From NCBI GenBank assembly GCA_016787665.1, contig JAEUUC010000013.1, forward strand, positions 372,001 through 436,000: 64,000 bases of DNA, read 5' to 3'. A model generated the notes under the pieces. The model searched no databases. It was not told where the DNA came from and saw nothing but the letters and a program-made list of their open reading frames with translations. Source of the DNA: Cyclobacteriaceae bacterium. Its GTDB lineage: Bacteria > Bacteroidota > Bacteroidia > Cytophagales > Cyclobacteriaceae. The translations under genes were made by a program, and so were the position numbers. Shown one piece after another: positions 25,093-33,781 of this stretch (position 1 is its first letter; every line of letters starts with the position of its first letter).

Positions 25093-25515
25093 TTATTGCG
25101 TTTGTTTTATTTTCCATTTTCTCAGCCCACCTACCAGATACAAGAGGCCAACGAAAATCGCTATTAGTGAGTAGGTGTTTTCTAATAGTGGAGTTGCTTT
25201 TTGCCATCCGATATCGAAAACAAGTTCACCTATTCCACGCAACAGATAAATCCCTCCGATGCAAAATACCATTGGTTTTACGAATGGCAGTTTTTTGTAC
25301 TTGTTATCAGCCGAGAGCCCATACAAGCCCATGACATAAAATAAAATGCCTACTACTACCGTAATAAAATACGGGTACAGCGGATGTATGGCTTGTTTGG
25401 CAAGCGCCATTCCCTCTGCTATACCGACAACTTCAAACATTTTGTCAGCCCAAAGCAAGCCAACAATATGTGCGATTGCCATGAAGATGTTTGTGTATCC
25501 GCCAAGTTTAAGCAT
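25093..25515 (-). CDS. Membrane protein of unknown function
   Basis: A 140-residue protein with four predicted helices (about 7-25, 48-66, 80-97, 112-130). The sequence MLKLGGYTNIFMAIAHIVGLLWADKMF at the N-terminus and the LSADNKYKKLPF loop recall small four-helix DoxX-like or DUF4345-like proteins, but I cannot assign it. AT-rich, minus strand, with a B repeat on its 3' side. Confidence 0.7.
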   Translation of the reverse strand: MLKLGGYTNIFMAIAHIVGLLWADKMFEVVGIAEGMALAKQAIHPLYPYFITVVVGILFYVMGLYGLSADNKYKKLPFVKPMVFCIGGIYLLRGIGELVFDIGWQKATPLLENTYSLIAIFVGLLYLVGGLRKWKIKQTQ

Positions 25516-25603
25516 GAGGGTAAATAATTTGCTCGTAAGTTCACCATATCAAAATCTAAACGATTGTATGGCCATAGGGGAGACATTCAGTTATCGCTTG
25601 TTC

Positions 25604-26164
25604 TCATTCTCTGTCCTTTCCAGGTTCACACGTTTTACAAAAATCACCTAATGAATGAATTCGTTCAGTAATTCGTGTTTCCCAGTTCATTTGTCCGATA
25701 GCGTTGGTACCGTAATTACTTTCGTTGTCGTAGTCTTGCCGGATTTTCTCAAATTCCTTGCTCACGTCTTCTTGAATGGATTGGTATTCTCCTGCTAAAA
25801 CCAATTTTCTGTTTTCATTTAGCCTTTTTCTAAGCTCTCTGGCCATCCACTCATTTAGGTCAAAAATTGTTATGGCGTACCGAAGTCTTGATTTGTCACT
25901 CCAGTCAATCCATGAGTTATTGGCAACGAACAAGTTTGTCACCTGGCGATTAAATGTTCTAAGATTTTCGATCTCTTCCTTTTTTAAGTTGATCTCAATC
26001 CCAAAATTGAAAATAAGTGATTGACCTGTTGATGGGTCAGGCGGTGTAGCTTTAAAGTCGTTAACGGTCAGCTTTCGGGTCTCGCTCCACTCCAGGGTAT
26101 CCTGTCCAGCGGCATGAAGTGTAATACCTGTCAGAATGGTTATGATCAAAATCACTCGTATCAT
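25604..26164 (-). CDS. Secreted DUF922-like protein
   Basis: A 186-residue protein with signal peptide MIRVILIITILTGITLHAAGQ. The mature start, LEWSETRKLTVNDFKATPPDP, is the typical beginning of DUF922-like exported proteins ('W...LTWDDFK'), some of which are predicted metalloproteases. No HExxH is visible here, so catalysis is doubtful. The C-terminus has a cysteine pair (FCKTC). It is followed by another minus-strand gene with 88 bp between, without a recognisable repeat. Confidence 0.65.
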   Translation of the reverse strand: MIRVILIITILTGITLHAAGQDTLEWSETRKLTVNDFKATPPDPSTGQSLIFNFGIEINLKKEEIENLRTFNRQVTNLFVANNSWIDWSDKSRLRYAITIFDLNEWMARELRKRLNENRKLVLAGEYQSIQEDVSKEFEKIRQDYDNESNYGTNAIGQMNWETRITERIHSLGDFCKTCEPGKDRE

Positions 26165-26203
26165 ATAGTTAGGTCGGTGTCCTTAAAAATGAGCCACAAT
26201 GTT

Positions 26204-26326
26204 TCGGTATCTGCTATTTATCGTATATACCTACTACTGGCTTCAAACATACGCAGGTTTATACCTCGGCTCAACGAGTATGGGCTTCTGTCGTTCTCGT
26301 TAGGTCGGAAAACCGGCTGGCATGAT
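26204..26326. repeat. Family B repeat, copy B3
   Basis: A degenerate copy. TTTCGGTATCTGCTATTTATCG stands for the palindrome, then CTTCAAACATACGCAGG, TTTATACCTCGGCTCAACGA, GTATGGG, TTCTCGTTAGGTCGGAAAACC and GGCATGATAAA. It lies directly 3' of the minus-strand VOC gene. Confidence 0.7.
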
Positions 26327-26338
26327 AAATTATTGTTG

Positions 26339-26698
26339 TCACTTTATACTTTCTCCAAAAGTCAACAAGTTGTTGTCCGGGTCAAGTAATGCAAACTCTC
26401 TTTGTCCCCAGGGTTTTGTTTCTAAATGTCCGCTTGGATGAATTGCGATTTTGTTGTTCAAGAGTGTTTGGTACAATTCATCAATGTCGGTTGTTCGGAT
26501 ATATACTTGCCCGTAGTTTTCTTTGGGGTCCAGGTCTTTGAATGCAAAAAAGTGAAGTTGAATGTTGTCCTTGAAAAGCATCAAGTAGCCATCAAGATCG
26601 CTGGCGCCAAATAGTTGAAACCCTAATTTGTTTACGTAATAGTCTTTCGTTACTGCTTTATCTCGCATGGGTAACTTTGGATTGACTTCTGTCAGCAT
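26339..26698 (-). CDS. VOC-superfamily (glyoxalase/bleomycin-resistance-like) protein
   Basis: A 119-residue single VOC domain. The paired beta-alpha-beta-beta-beta units are seen as PKLPMRDKAVTKDYYVNKLGFQLFG and GQVYIRTTDIDELYQTLLNNK. The C-terminal RECALLDPD-type strand reads REFALLDPDNNLLTFGE, with the closing glutamate ligand. Such proteins may sequester glycopeptide drugs or act as small isomerases/dioxygenases; the metal ligands were not traced fully. AT-rich cassette-like unit between B3 and B4. Confidence 0.85.
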   Translation of the reverse strand: MLTEVNPKLPMRDKAVTKDYYVNKLGFQLFGASDLDGYLMLFKDNIQLHFFAFKDLDPKENYGQVYIRTTDIDELYQTLLNNKIAIHPSGHLETKPWGQREFALLDPDNNLLTFGESIK

Positions 26699-26811
26699 AC
26701 TTTTGTCGTCAATTGTGTTTTGAGTTGAGTACTTGCCCTCTCGCTAAATCTTTATTGGAGAATGGTCGTCTGTTTTGTTTTGTAATCTAATTTGCCCGGT
26801 ATGGCCGCGAA

Positions 26812-26930
26812 CGTTGCGGTGTATGCGATTTATGGCATATATCATCTTCAAATATACGTACGTTTCTACCTCGGCTCAACGGGCAGATGTTTTGGTTGTT
26901 TCTATCAGGTCGGAAGACCGGGGGAATATT
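26812..26930. repeat. Family B repeat, copy B4
   Basis: GCGGTGTATGCGATTTATGGC / ATATATC stands for the palindrome, followed by CATCTTCAAATATACGTACG, TTTCTACCTCGGCTCAACGG, GCAGATGTTTTGG and ATCAGGTCGGAAGACC. It lies within the 443-bp gap between the VOC gene and the caspase-like gene, on the 3' side of the latter. A 64-codon plus-strand ORF in this gap looks spurious. Confidence 0.75.
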
Positions 26931-27141
26931 AAATTCTAAATCATTGTCTGGCTATAAGCAAGCATGCTGTTGGTGGCTGGCGACCTGAGCGCTTTTTATT
27001 TTATTCTTTTGTTTAATTCACTTGTTAGCTGTGAATCATGTCGTTTGCATAGCGATGTGGCAATTTTGTTTTTGGTGGGTGGGATTGTGGAGAGTGCGAG
27101 GCTTGGATTGTTGTCAAAGAAACCGATGAATCTTCAAGTTG

Positions 27142-30100
27142 TTACTTTTCTTTTGTGAAAATCAAAAGAGGGAAATCATTTCCAATAGAAAAACTTGAAG
27201 GGTATTGCGGTGCGCCTTTGTATTCTTGTGATAGTTCAGGTACGCGCTTCTCGACAAACGAACTTAGTTCTCTGATTGTTAAAATACCATCTCCTGCAAG
27301 ATTAACAGCTCTTCCCGAGAGAGCTTCCAAAAGCGAGTAGGTAAACACACCGTGGCCAAGTTGTGCAAGTTCAGTTGCATATTGTTCTGACCCCGCAGCT
27401 GTTAACCAATACGAACCTGTACTTCTGGCTAGTTGAGCCACCGCTTTTTCTTCGGCAATGCCTCGTGTTGCTGCTGCATTTAATGCGCCTGCGGAGTTAC
27501 ATGCATCGAGGATAAAAATCTGTTTTTGAGCATTCAGCTGGCTGGAAAGATGTTTTAACTCGCCAGCGGAAATTGCCTTTTCTTGTAAAGAGGCATTGTT
27601 TCCATAAAGCTGAGTAACATCGTATGGAACGAGAAAGAACTCCTCCTTCCCATCGACATTGCCCATGGTGCCGTGACCCGCAAAATAGAACACGAACACA
27701 TCTTGCTCTTTCATATTGGTGCTAATGTTTCTAAAAGCTTCAAAAACATTCGTCTTATTCGCTTGCTTGTCGAAAAGTGTTGAAACCACAACTTCTTCAA
27801 ACAACTCCGACTTCAATTTGACTACCTGCTTTTGGAACCCTTGAGCATCTGAGTAGGCATAGTTCAATTTGTATTTGGGATTTTGATATTCATTAACACC
27901 GATTATCAACGCATACATTTTTGGTGGCTGGGAGTCAGAGCCAGTATAAGTGAAAGCCATTTTTGCCTTTTCAGAATCAACACCAAGTTCTGTAGTAGCA
28001 ACGGCATATACTGCGTTTGTTTCGCCCATTACCGAATTCAAGCTTATGTTAAATTTGAAATTGTCGGTGCTATTGCCGCTTTGAACACCAACTAGTTTGC
28101 CGTTGTTGTAAATTCGAACTTCCTTCACTTTTTTACCATTGTCGGTGATTTTAAGATCGACAACAATATTCTTTTTTGATGTACTAAAGTTGATTATGCC
28201 ATTGCCGGGCTGTGAAGGCGATTGGTTGTCGATAGCAGTAACCGTCAGTTTTGGCAGTGATTCTGCTGTTTGTTTGGATAGAACTGGTGCTATGAGTTTG
28301 CCGATCTCTCCCGTTAACAATTGGTTAAAAAGGCGTGGTGTGTAATAGCCATCGAATGTTGAGGCTACATCAGTCCTTGATGAAAGTTTATCCCCAATAT
28401 ACTCCCGCCACTCCAATTTATCCAGCGCCCTAAGAGAGCCATCGAAGCGACCGTCTCTTGCAAGTATAACCCAGTCATCTTTTGTGACAAAAAGATCAGC
28501 AACTATTTTCATTTCTTTGAAGCTGAATAAGCTAACCAAGCCATTGCTATATGGCGTTAGCACGTAACCCTCATTTATTGGTAAATAAATTGGAACATTT
28601 CCCATGGTTACAGTTTTTCCCGAGGCGCCATCATTCACGTGTGCCACTATCCTACCCGTACTAATATCAAAAACCTTGAAGATGCCATCACTAGAAATGG
28701 ACAAGGTAGTATTAGTTTTGTTGGAGATAAACATAGGACAAAAGCGAGAATCATTAACTTCATCGATTATTAGCATTTTAGAAAAGTCTGCATTGTAGAT
28801 AATTGCTCTACCTTTTTCTTTCAGAAATTCACCAAATATGTATTTTACAAGGAATCTACCGTCTGTGAGCATTTCAACATGTAAATTCTGTGGGTTAGTA
28901 CCAGGAAGTAATTTTTCATGGAGTTTGATGTCCGATATCAGTTGACCTGTCTTTGCATTATACACTCGTATACCCCAATTAAAATTGTTTTCTTTGCTAA
29001 ATGCCGGATCGAATAAGATTTGAGATAATCTTCTGGATCGTGAAAGTTCAAATTCGGATAATCTTTTTTTATATAACTTATACTCTTTACTTTTTTTATC
29101 CGATGGTTCTGTTTCGTTGAATTTGGAACTCTTTAGACTGTCATACTCTTTGTGCAACCCTGAAGTAAAGAAATAAACACCATAAATTGTCTTTCCGTCA
29201 TCGGCAAATTTTGGTGCCTGAATTTTGAGACTGTATTTAATCTTGGTTTCTTCTCCTATGTTTTCATAAATGAAACACTCTGTTTTTCCATCGTATTGAG
29301 TTTTTACGCCTAATATGGTATTTTCAGATAGGGCCGCACTGTATATAATACCAACTGGTGGTTTCTTGAAACACGTTGTAGTGCCAGTGAGGTCGGACTT
29401 TATACAAGATGGTCCATTGATTTCTTCATTCTTCAGGAATTTTCTGCCTGAATTTGACATGTTAGTTGTAAAAGTATAGCCGTTTTGGAAAAGGACAGCA
29501 GATGAATCAATTGATTCAATCAATTTACCCGCTGACAGATCAATTATTCTGGATTTAACAATCAGATTAAATTTTGGGTCATTCAACTTACCCTCAAGAT
29601 AACTTTCGTTGAATGTTATGGACATCCTTGTCAAATTTGTATTGACTGAAACTCCTAAGTTAGTCATGAAGGGTGGTTTTACTATTTGTTCGGATTCTTT
29701 TACTGCTAGAAGGCGAGTCCGCATTTTAGCTTGAGGCAATGGCGTTGAGTCTCCTCGTATTATCTCCACTTGCGTAGCTTGAGTTGTTAGGACTGATTTT
29801 GCTGCTACAGGCGAAGACCCTAGGTATCCATTTTGCACTACCCAAGCTATGCCTTTTTTGTAGAGCTGGCCACCGTCAAACTCCTTTTCGAATACTTTAA
29901 CTTCTTTTTGATTGGCGTCCAGAATTTTCATGTCGAAATAGGCCACGCTATTATCCTTGGTGGTAGTAACGAATGCAACCTTTTTATTATTCAGGTCATA
30001 TACTGCAACGAGAGCATCCTTTCCATTTTCCATAAGGCGGTATTCGTATCGTCCGATCAACGCATCTCCCTGAAGGATGTTATTTTCAATGTACTTAACA

Positions 30101-30528
30101 GGAGCGTTGTAATCCCTTTCCTTTTTCTCTGTAAAGTCATAGCCTTTGTGTTTTTTTATGAACGCAGCCCTATACGCGACATTATATCCTTTTGGTGTAA
30201 GGATGGAATCTGAAGCAAAGAATTGGGCAATCTGTTTGGCATATGCATCCACTAGTCGTGGCAGAAAAGATTTATTATCATCTAAGAAAATGAGTTTTCC
30301 CTGGTCCTTTTCAAAAAGGAATCGAGCCACGCCATTTACGTCATAAACAGTAAATTCAGATATGGTTCCTGTGAGTATGTTGGCATTGGTCGTTTTCACT
30401 ACTTTTCCAATCTTGTTTCCATTCTGGAAGAAGTCACCGTTGTCACTGATTGAAAAACCAGTTTTTTGCGCGAACCCCAAAGACTGAGTTAAGGTTAGCA
30501 ACAGATAGGATATTAATAGTTTTTTCAT
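27142..30528 (-). CDS. Large secreted caspase-like (C14) protein with WD-like N-terminal part
   Basis: An 1128-residue protein with signal peptide MKKLLISYLLLTLTQSLGFAQ. The middle (about 280-760) alternates beta strands with phrases such as VYNAKTGQLISDIKLHE and VFDISTGRIVAHVND, typical of WD40/propeller blades. A short beta-sandwich follows (about 770-865). The C-terminal 260 residues are a caspase/metacaspase p20 domain (MYALIIGVNEY), with the catalytic histidine at about H952 in FYFAGHG and cysteine at about C1010 in LDACNSAG. Both are intact. Expected role: arginine- or lysine-specific protease in the periplasm or at the surface. AT-rich, at the right end of the accessory run. Confidence 0.88.
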   Translation of the reverse strand: MKKLLISYLLLTLTQSLGFAQKTGFSISDNGDFFQNGNKIGKVVKTTNANILTGTISEFTVYDVNGVARFLFEKDQGKLIFLDDNKSFLPRLVDAYAKQIAQFFASDSILTPKGYNVAYRAAFIKKHKGYDFTEKKERDYNAPVKYIENNILQGDALIGRYEYRLMENGKDALVAVYDLNNKKVAFVTTTKDNSVAYFDMKILDANQKEVKVFEKEFDGGQLYKKGIAWVVQNGYLGSSPVAAKSVLTTQATQVEIIRGDSTPLPQAKMRTRLLAVKESEQIVKPPFMTNLGVSVNTNLTRMSITFNESYLEGKLNDPKFNLIVKSRIIDLSAGKLIESIDSSAVLFQNGYTFTTNMSNSGRKFLKNEEINGPSCIKSDLTGTTTCFKKPPVGIIYSAALSENTILGVKTQYDGKTECFIYENIGEETKIKYSLKIQAPKFADDGKTIYGVYFFTSGLHKEYDSLKSSKFNETEPSDKKSKEYKLYKKRLSEFELSRSRRLSQILFDPAFSKENNFNWGIRVYNAKTGQLISDIKLHEKLLPGTNPQNLHVEMLTDGRFLVKYIFGEFLKEKGRAIIYNADFSKMLIIDEVNDSRFCPMFISNKTNTTLSISSDGIFKVFDISTGRIVAHVNDGASGKTVTMGNVPIYLPINEGYVLTPYSNGLVSLFSFKEMKIVADLFVTKDDWVILARDGRFDGSLRALDKLEWREYIGDKLSSRTDVASTFDGYYTPRLFNQLLTGEIGKLIAPVLSKQTAESLPKLTVTAIDNQSPSQPGNGIINFSTSKKNIVVDLKITDNGKKVKEVRIYNNGKLVGVQSGNSTDNFKFNISLNSVMGETNAVYAVATTELGVDSEKAKMAFTYTGSDSQPPKMYALIIGVNEYQNPKYKLNYAYSDAQGFQKQVVKLKSELFEEVVVSTLFDKQANKTNVFEAFRNISTNMKEQDVFVFYFAGHGTMGNVDGKEEFFLVPYDVTQLYGNNASLQEKAISAGELKHLSSQLNAQKQIFILDACNSAGALNAAATRGIAEEKAVAQLARSTGSYWLTAAGSEQYATELAQLGHGVFTYSLLEALSGRAVNLAGDGILTIRELSSFVEKRVPELSQEYKGAPQYPSSFSIGNDFPLLIFTKEK

Positions 30529-30579
30529 AGTAATGAGTTAACAACGGTACTGGATGATGAAAGCACGACTCAAATCCAT

Positions 30580-31491
30580 TTAAAGAGATTTCTTCCACTC
30601 AAACCCAAACACATCATTCCGCGCGTAGTGGCCGATCACATCAAAATCCATTTTGGCTTTGATGATGTCGCGCGGGTCAAGCTCGGCCGTAAGTATACCT
30701 TCCTTACCCACCAACGGCCCGGCCAGGGTTTTGCCCAGCGGCCCGATGATCACGCTGGCGCCTGTGCTCGGCAGGGAAGGATGATCTTTCTGAAGCAGGT
30801 GCTGCAAGTCGGCCGGATAATGCTCGCGGGTAAGATACTGATTGCAACCCAACACAAAGCAGCGCCCCTCGCACGCAATGTGCGTAAGTGTGGCCTGCCA
30901 GCTATCCCGGCAGTCGGCCGTAGGGGCCACGTAAACATCAATGCCCTGCTGATACAACGCCATGCGGGCCAGCGGCATGTAGTTTTCCCAACAGATGAGT
31001 CCGCCCAGTTTACCGAAGGGTGTATCCACTACGTGCAGGTCACGCCCATCGCCCTCGCCCCACACAATGCGCTCGGCTGCGGTGGGTTTCAGCTTTCGGT
31101 GTTTGCGCGCCAACTGCCCGTCTGGCGAGAAGTAGAGCAGCGTACAATACAACGTATCGCTCACCTGGTCGCGCTCGGTAACGCCCGTTACCACCCAGGC
31201 ACCGGCCTCTTTGGCCCACGCGGCCAGTTGTTGCGTTTCAGGGCCGGGCACTTCGATGCTGTTTTGCCAGTAGCGCAAAAACAACTCGCGGCCCTCAGGC
31301 GTGCGGCCGCCCACCGTGGTGCCGAATATCAAACCCCGCGGGTAGCCGGGTATAAAAACTTCCGGGAAGAGGATCAGTTGGGCCCGCTCACGTGCGGCCT
31401 GGCGAATGAGGTCGCCCATTTTCTCCAGCGTTTTTTCCTTGTCGAAAAAAACGGGGCTGGCCTGGACTACGGCAGCAACGAACGGGTTCAT
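30580..31491 (-). CDS. Nitrilase-type carbon-nitrogen hydrolase
   Basis: A 303-residue member of the nitrilase superfamily with the complete Glu-Lys-Cys triad: E44 in FPEVFIPGYPRG, K135 in RKLKPT, and C167 in LICWENYMPLAR. The CWEN context and the VWGEGDG stretch place it in branch 1 (true nitrilases, nitrile to acid and ammonia) rather than among the amidases. The physiological nitrile is unknown. Cytoplasmic. It follows the M28 peptidase gene by 2 bp on the minus strand and is probably co-transcribed with it. Confidence 0.9.
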   Translation of the reverse strand: MNPFVAAVVQASPVFFDKEKTLEKMGDLIRQAARERAQLILFPEVFIPGYPRGLIFGTTVGGRTPEGRELFLRYWQNSIEVPGPETQQLAAWAKEAGAWVVTGVTERDQVSDTLYCTLLYFSPDGQLARKHRKLKPTAAERIVWGEGDGRDLHVVDTPFGKLGGLICWENYMPLARMALYQQGIDVYVAPTADCRDSWQATLTHIACEGRCFVLGCNQYLTREHYPADLQHLLQKDHPSLPSTGASVIIGPLGKTLAGPLVGKEGILTAELDPRDIIKAKMDFDVIGHYARNDVFGFEWKKSL

Positions 31492-31493
31492 GA

Positions 31494-32699
31494 TCAGAAC
31501 GTCACGCTCAGCGCAACTTCCTCGCCCTTGCGTTTCACTTTCAGGGGCACGGTTTGTCCTTTTTCAAATTTGCCCAGCGCCTCCATGTAGGTTTGCACAT
31601 CCTTGATCACGAAGTCACCGAGTTGGGTGATGATGTCACCCGTTTGCACGCCCGCCTTTTGCGCAGGCTTGCCTTCCGAGACACCATCGACCAGTACGCC
31701 CACATCGTTGGAGGTATAGCTGGGCATAATGCCCATTGTTACTTTAAAGGCGCTGCGGCCCATCGATTTGTTTTTGGTAGGTAAGAACGCCAGCTTGGGT
31801 GAGTTATCCAGTTTCTCGATCACCCGAATGATCACTTCGAGTACTGCCTTTTCACCGGCATAGTTGATTTTGTCGGCATCATCGCTGGGTTTGTGGTAGT
31901 CGCTGTGCGAGCCCGTGAAGAAATGCAGGACTGGAATATTTTTCAGGTAAAAGGAGGCATGATCGGAGGGACCCATGCCGGACGAGTCGGTCTTGATCGG
32001 CACGGTGGGTGTCGATAGCGATTTCAGCAGCGGTTCCCACTCGGGGCTCGTGCCGCTGCCACTTACAGCCAAACCTTTGGCGGGATCGAGGCGGCCGATC
32101 ATATCCATGTTGATCATGTAGTTGATTTCGCCCGCGTTGATGGTGGGGTGCTCGGTGAAATACTTGCTGCCGTAGAGGCCGAGTTCTTCGCCACTGAAGC
32201 AGATGAAGATGAAGTTGTTTTTCTCGCGCACCGGGTTCATCCGAAAGTAGCGCGCCAGCTCGATGACACCGGCAACACCGCTGGCATTGTCATCGGCACC
32301 GTTGTGGATCTTGTCGGCTGCGTTGGCATCGAGGGAGTTGCCATCGTGGCCAAGCCCAAGATGGTCGTAGTGGGCGCCAATAATGATGGTGCGGGGCGCT
32401 CCGTTATCGATGCGCGCAATGATATTGCGTGCCGTGCCCTCGCGGCCCGTGCCGTGCGCCCCGGCCCGGTAGGTGAACGACTGGTAGAACGTATTGTTCT
32501 CCCCGCCCGGCTTCATCTTCATACCTCGGAACTGACTTTCGATATAGGCCGCGGCCATCTTTTCGCCTGAGGTGCCCGTGCCACGACCCATCAGGGAGTC
32601 ATTGGCCAGTATCTTGATGTGCTGGCGCAACGCCTCTTCACGGATTTGGGCGGTGGCGGAAAAACCAATACAGAGTAGGGCCAGAAGCAGAATTCGCAT
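31494..32699 (-). CDS. Secreted M28 aminopeptidase with PDZ domain
   Basis: A 401-residue exported zinc peptidase. Signal peptide MRILLLALLCIGFSATAQ. The M28 di-zinc ligands are visible as GAHYDHLG, GADDNASG, SGEELGLYGS, NMDMIGR and SDYHKPSDD. The C-terminal 90 residues form a PDZ domain (VSEGKPAQKAGVQTGDIITQLGD). It probably trims N-terminal residues of peptides in the periplasm. Start chosen at ATG 32699 because a TAnnTTTG box at 32718-32725 would lie over the alternative start at 32720. Confidence 0.92.
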   Translation of the reverse strand: MRILLLALLCIGFSATAQIREEALRQHIKILANDSLMGRGTGTSGEKMAAAYIESQFRGMKMKPGGENNTFYQSFTYRAGAHGTGREGTARNIIARIDNGAPRTIIIGAHYDHLGLGHDGNSLDANAADKIHNGADDNASGVAGVIELARYFRMNPVREKNNFIFICFSGEELGLYGSKYFTEHPTINAGEINYMINMDMIGRLDPAKGLAVSGSGTSPEWEPLLKSLSTPTVPIKTDSSGMGPSDHASFYLKNIPVLHFFTGSHSDYHKPSDDADKINYAGEKAVLEVIIRVIEKLDNSPKLAFLPTKNKSMGRSAFKVTMGIMPSYTSNDVGVLVDGVSEGKPAQKAGVQTGDIITQLGDFVIKDVQTYMEALGKFEKGQTVPLKVKRKGEEVALSVTF

Positions 32700-32717
32700 A
32701 ACGTTGTTTTGAGAAAT

Positions 32718-32725
32718 CAAAAATA
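32718..32725 (-). promoter_or_regulatory. -7 box for the M28 peptidase-nitrilase unit
   Basis: On the minus strand the sequence is TATTTTTG, an exact TAnnTTTG match, 18 bp before the ATG at 32699. It is back-to-back with the plus-strand box for the universal stress gene. Confidence 0.55.
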
Positions 32726-32758
32726 GGGGGTACGGTTCAAAAGCAAAGCCCGATTGCG

Positions 32759-32766
32759 TAATTTTG
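32759..32766 (+). promoter_or_regulatory. -7 box for the universal stress gene
   Basis: TAATTTTG is an exact TAnnTTTG match, 19 bp before the ATG at 32786. It forms a divergent promoter pair with the box at 32718-32725. Confidence 0.6.
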
Positions 32767-32785
32767 ACGCCTGTATTTTACGCCC

Positions 32786-33616
32786 ATGACACCGCCCAAA
32801 CTCCTGCTCCTGACTGATTTTTCACCGCTTTCGGCATTGGCCGTGGAATATGCCGTTCGCTTGGCCGGACCGCTGGAGGCCGATTTCACCGTGATGAACG
32901 TGGTGCGCCTCGAGGGTATTCCCAAAGCCAACCTCAAGATGAAGACCATCGAGAAGAGTTTGCTGCAGCTTTCGCAGGAAGAAGGAGAGAAGTTAATCGA
33001 GAAGGTAAAACGCGAAATCAAAGGCAAATACACCATTCAGTTCAAGGCCATTCGCACCTACACCGTAGCCGATGCGGTAAGGCGCTACGTGGAGAAGAAT
33101 AAAGTCAACATGGTGGTGATGGGTTCGCGCGGTGCCTCCACGTTCAAGAAGATCCGCCTGGGCGGCACCACCGTTTCGGTCATCGATGTGTGCAAGGCTC
33201 CTGTGCTGGCCATACCCGAACTGGCGCAGTTTACGGGGTTGAAAAACCTGGTGTACGCCTCTGACCTGAAGAACGTCAGCAAGGAACTGGATATCATCAC
33301 CGAGTTTGCCGCCATCTTCGGCTCGAACGTGCACATGATCCACGTGTTGCCGGCCATGGATAAGAAGGCGGAAGTTGAAAAGGAACGCGTGCTTGGCCTG
33401 GTACGCAATCACAGTTACAAGAAGCTGGATTTCAAGATCATTTTGGATGAGGATGTGCCCGGGGCAATTGACCGGTACATCAAAGAAACCAAATCCGATT
33501 TGCTTACTACGTTTACACACACGCTGAGCCTCGAAGAAAAATTGTTTGCCAAAAGCGTCACGCGCAAGCTGGCTTACCTCGGCACCATTCCGCTGCTGGC
33601 GGTGAAGCGCACCTAG
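32786..33616 (+). CDS. Tandem-domain universal stress protein
   Basis: A 276-residue protein with two Usp domains (about 1-145 and 150-276). The first begins PKLLLLTDFSPLSALAVEYAVRLA and carries the ATP-loop-like VVMGSRGASTFKKIRLGGTTVSVI; the second begins KNLVYASDLKNVSKELDIITEFA. The G-2x-G-9x-G(S/T) nucleotide loop is recognisable only in the first domain, so ATP binding may be limited to it. Cytoplasmic stress-related function, exact role unknown. It has its own promoter. Confidence 0.88.
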   Translation: MTPPKLLLLTDFSPLSALAVEYAVRLAGPLEADFTVMNVVRLEGIPKANLKMKTIEKSLLQLSQEEGEKLIEKVKREIKGKYTIQFKAIRTYTVADAVRRYVEKNKVNMVVMGSRGASTFKKIRLGGTTVSVIDVCKAPVLAIPELAQFTGLKNLVYASDLKNVSKELDIITEFAAIFGSNVHMIHVLPAMDKKAEVEKERVLGLVRNHSYKKLDFKIILDEDVPGAIDRYIKETKSDLLTTFTHTLSLEEKLFAKSVTRKLAYLGTIPLLAVKRT

Positions 33617-33635
33617 AAGCCCTCAAAAATGCTTC

Positions 33636-33738
33636 CCGATGTCAGGTTGAGCTAGTCGAAACCGGGTCTCAGTGCTGAATAGCCTTCCCTGTCTGCCGAA
33701 GCGACAGCGCAGGCAGAGACAAGCTCAGGCTGACAATT
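33636..33738. repeat. Dispersed repeat E, copy 1
   Basis: A segment of about 103 bp (GATGTCAGGTTGAGCTAGTC ... CCTTCCCTGTCTGCCGAAGC ... AAGCTCAGGCTGACAATTG). Its reverse complement matches 50449-50550 nearly base for base. Each copy is an imperfect palindrome (GTCAGGTTGAGC / GCTCAGGCTGAC). It fills the gap between the convergent stress-protein and antiporter genes. Confidence 0.7.
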
Positions 33739-33781
33739 GAAAATTGATTTCTGAGTTGGCTTCTGTTTACTTGATCTCCCG

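Noticed and set aside
12920..27140. Classical integron with integrase
   Set aside because: No tyrosine recombinase of IntI type is in the window and the repeats fit the RYYYAAC...GTTRRRY pattern only in part, so I call the arrays cassette-like only.
26964..27158. 64-codon plus-strand ORF between repeat B4 and the caspase-like gene
   Set aside because: Its end overlaps the caspase gene, it has no protein-family features, and the region is composed of repeat and low-complexity AT sequence.
27142..30528. Cytoplasmic phage-defence caspase
   Set aside because: A clear signal peptide places it outside the cytoplasm, and no defence partner gene is next to it.
30628..31590. 320-codon plus-strand ORF opposite the nitrilase
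   Set aside because: It is the antisense shadow of a gene with a full catalytic triad and lacks any protein-family feature.
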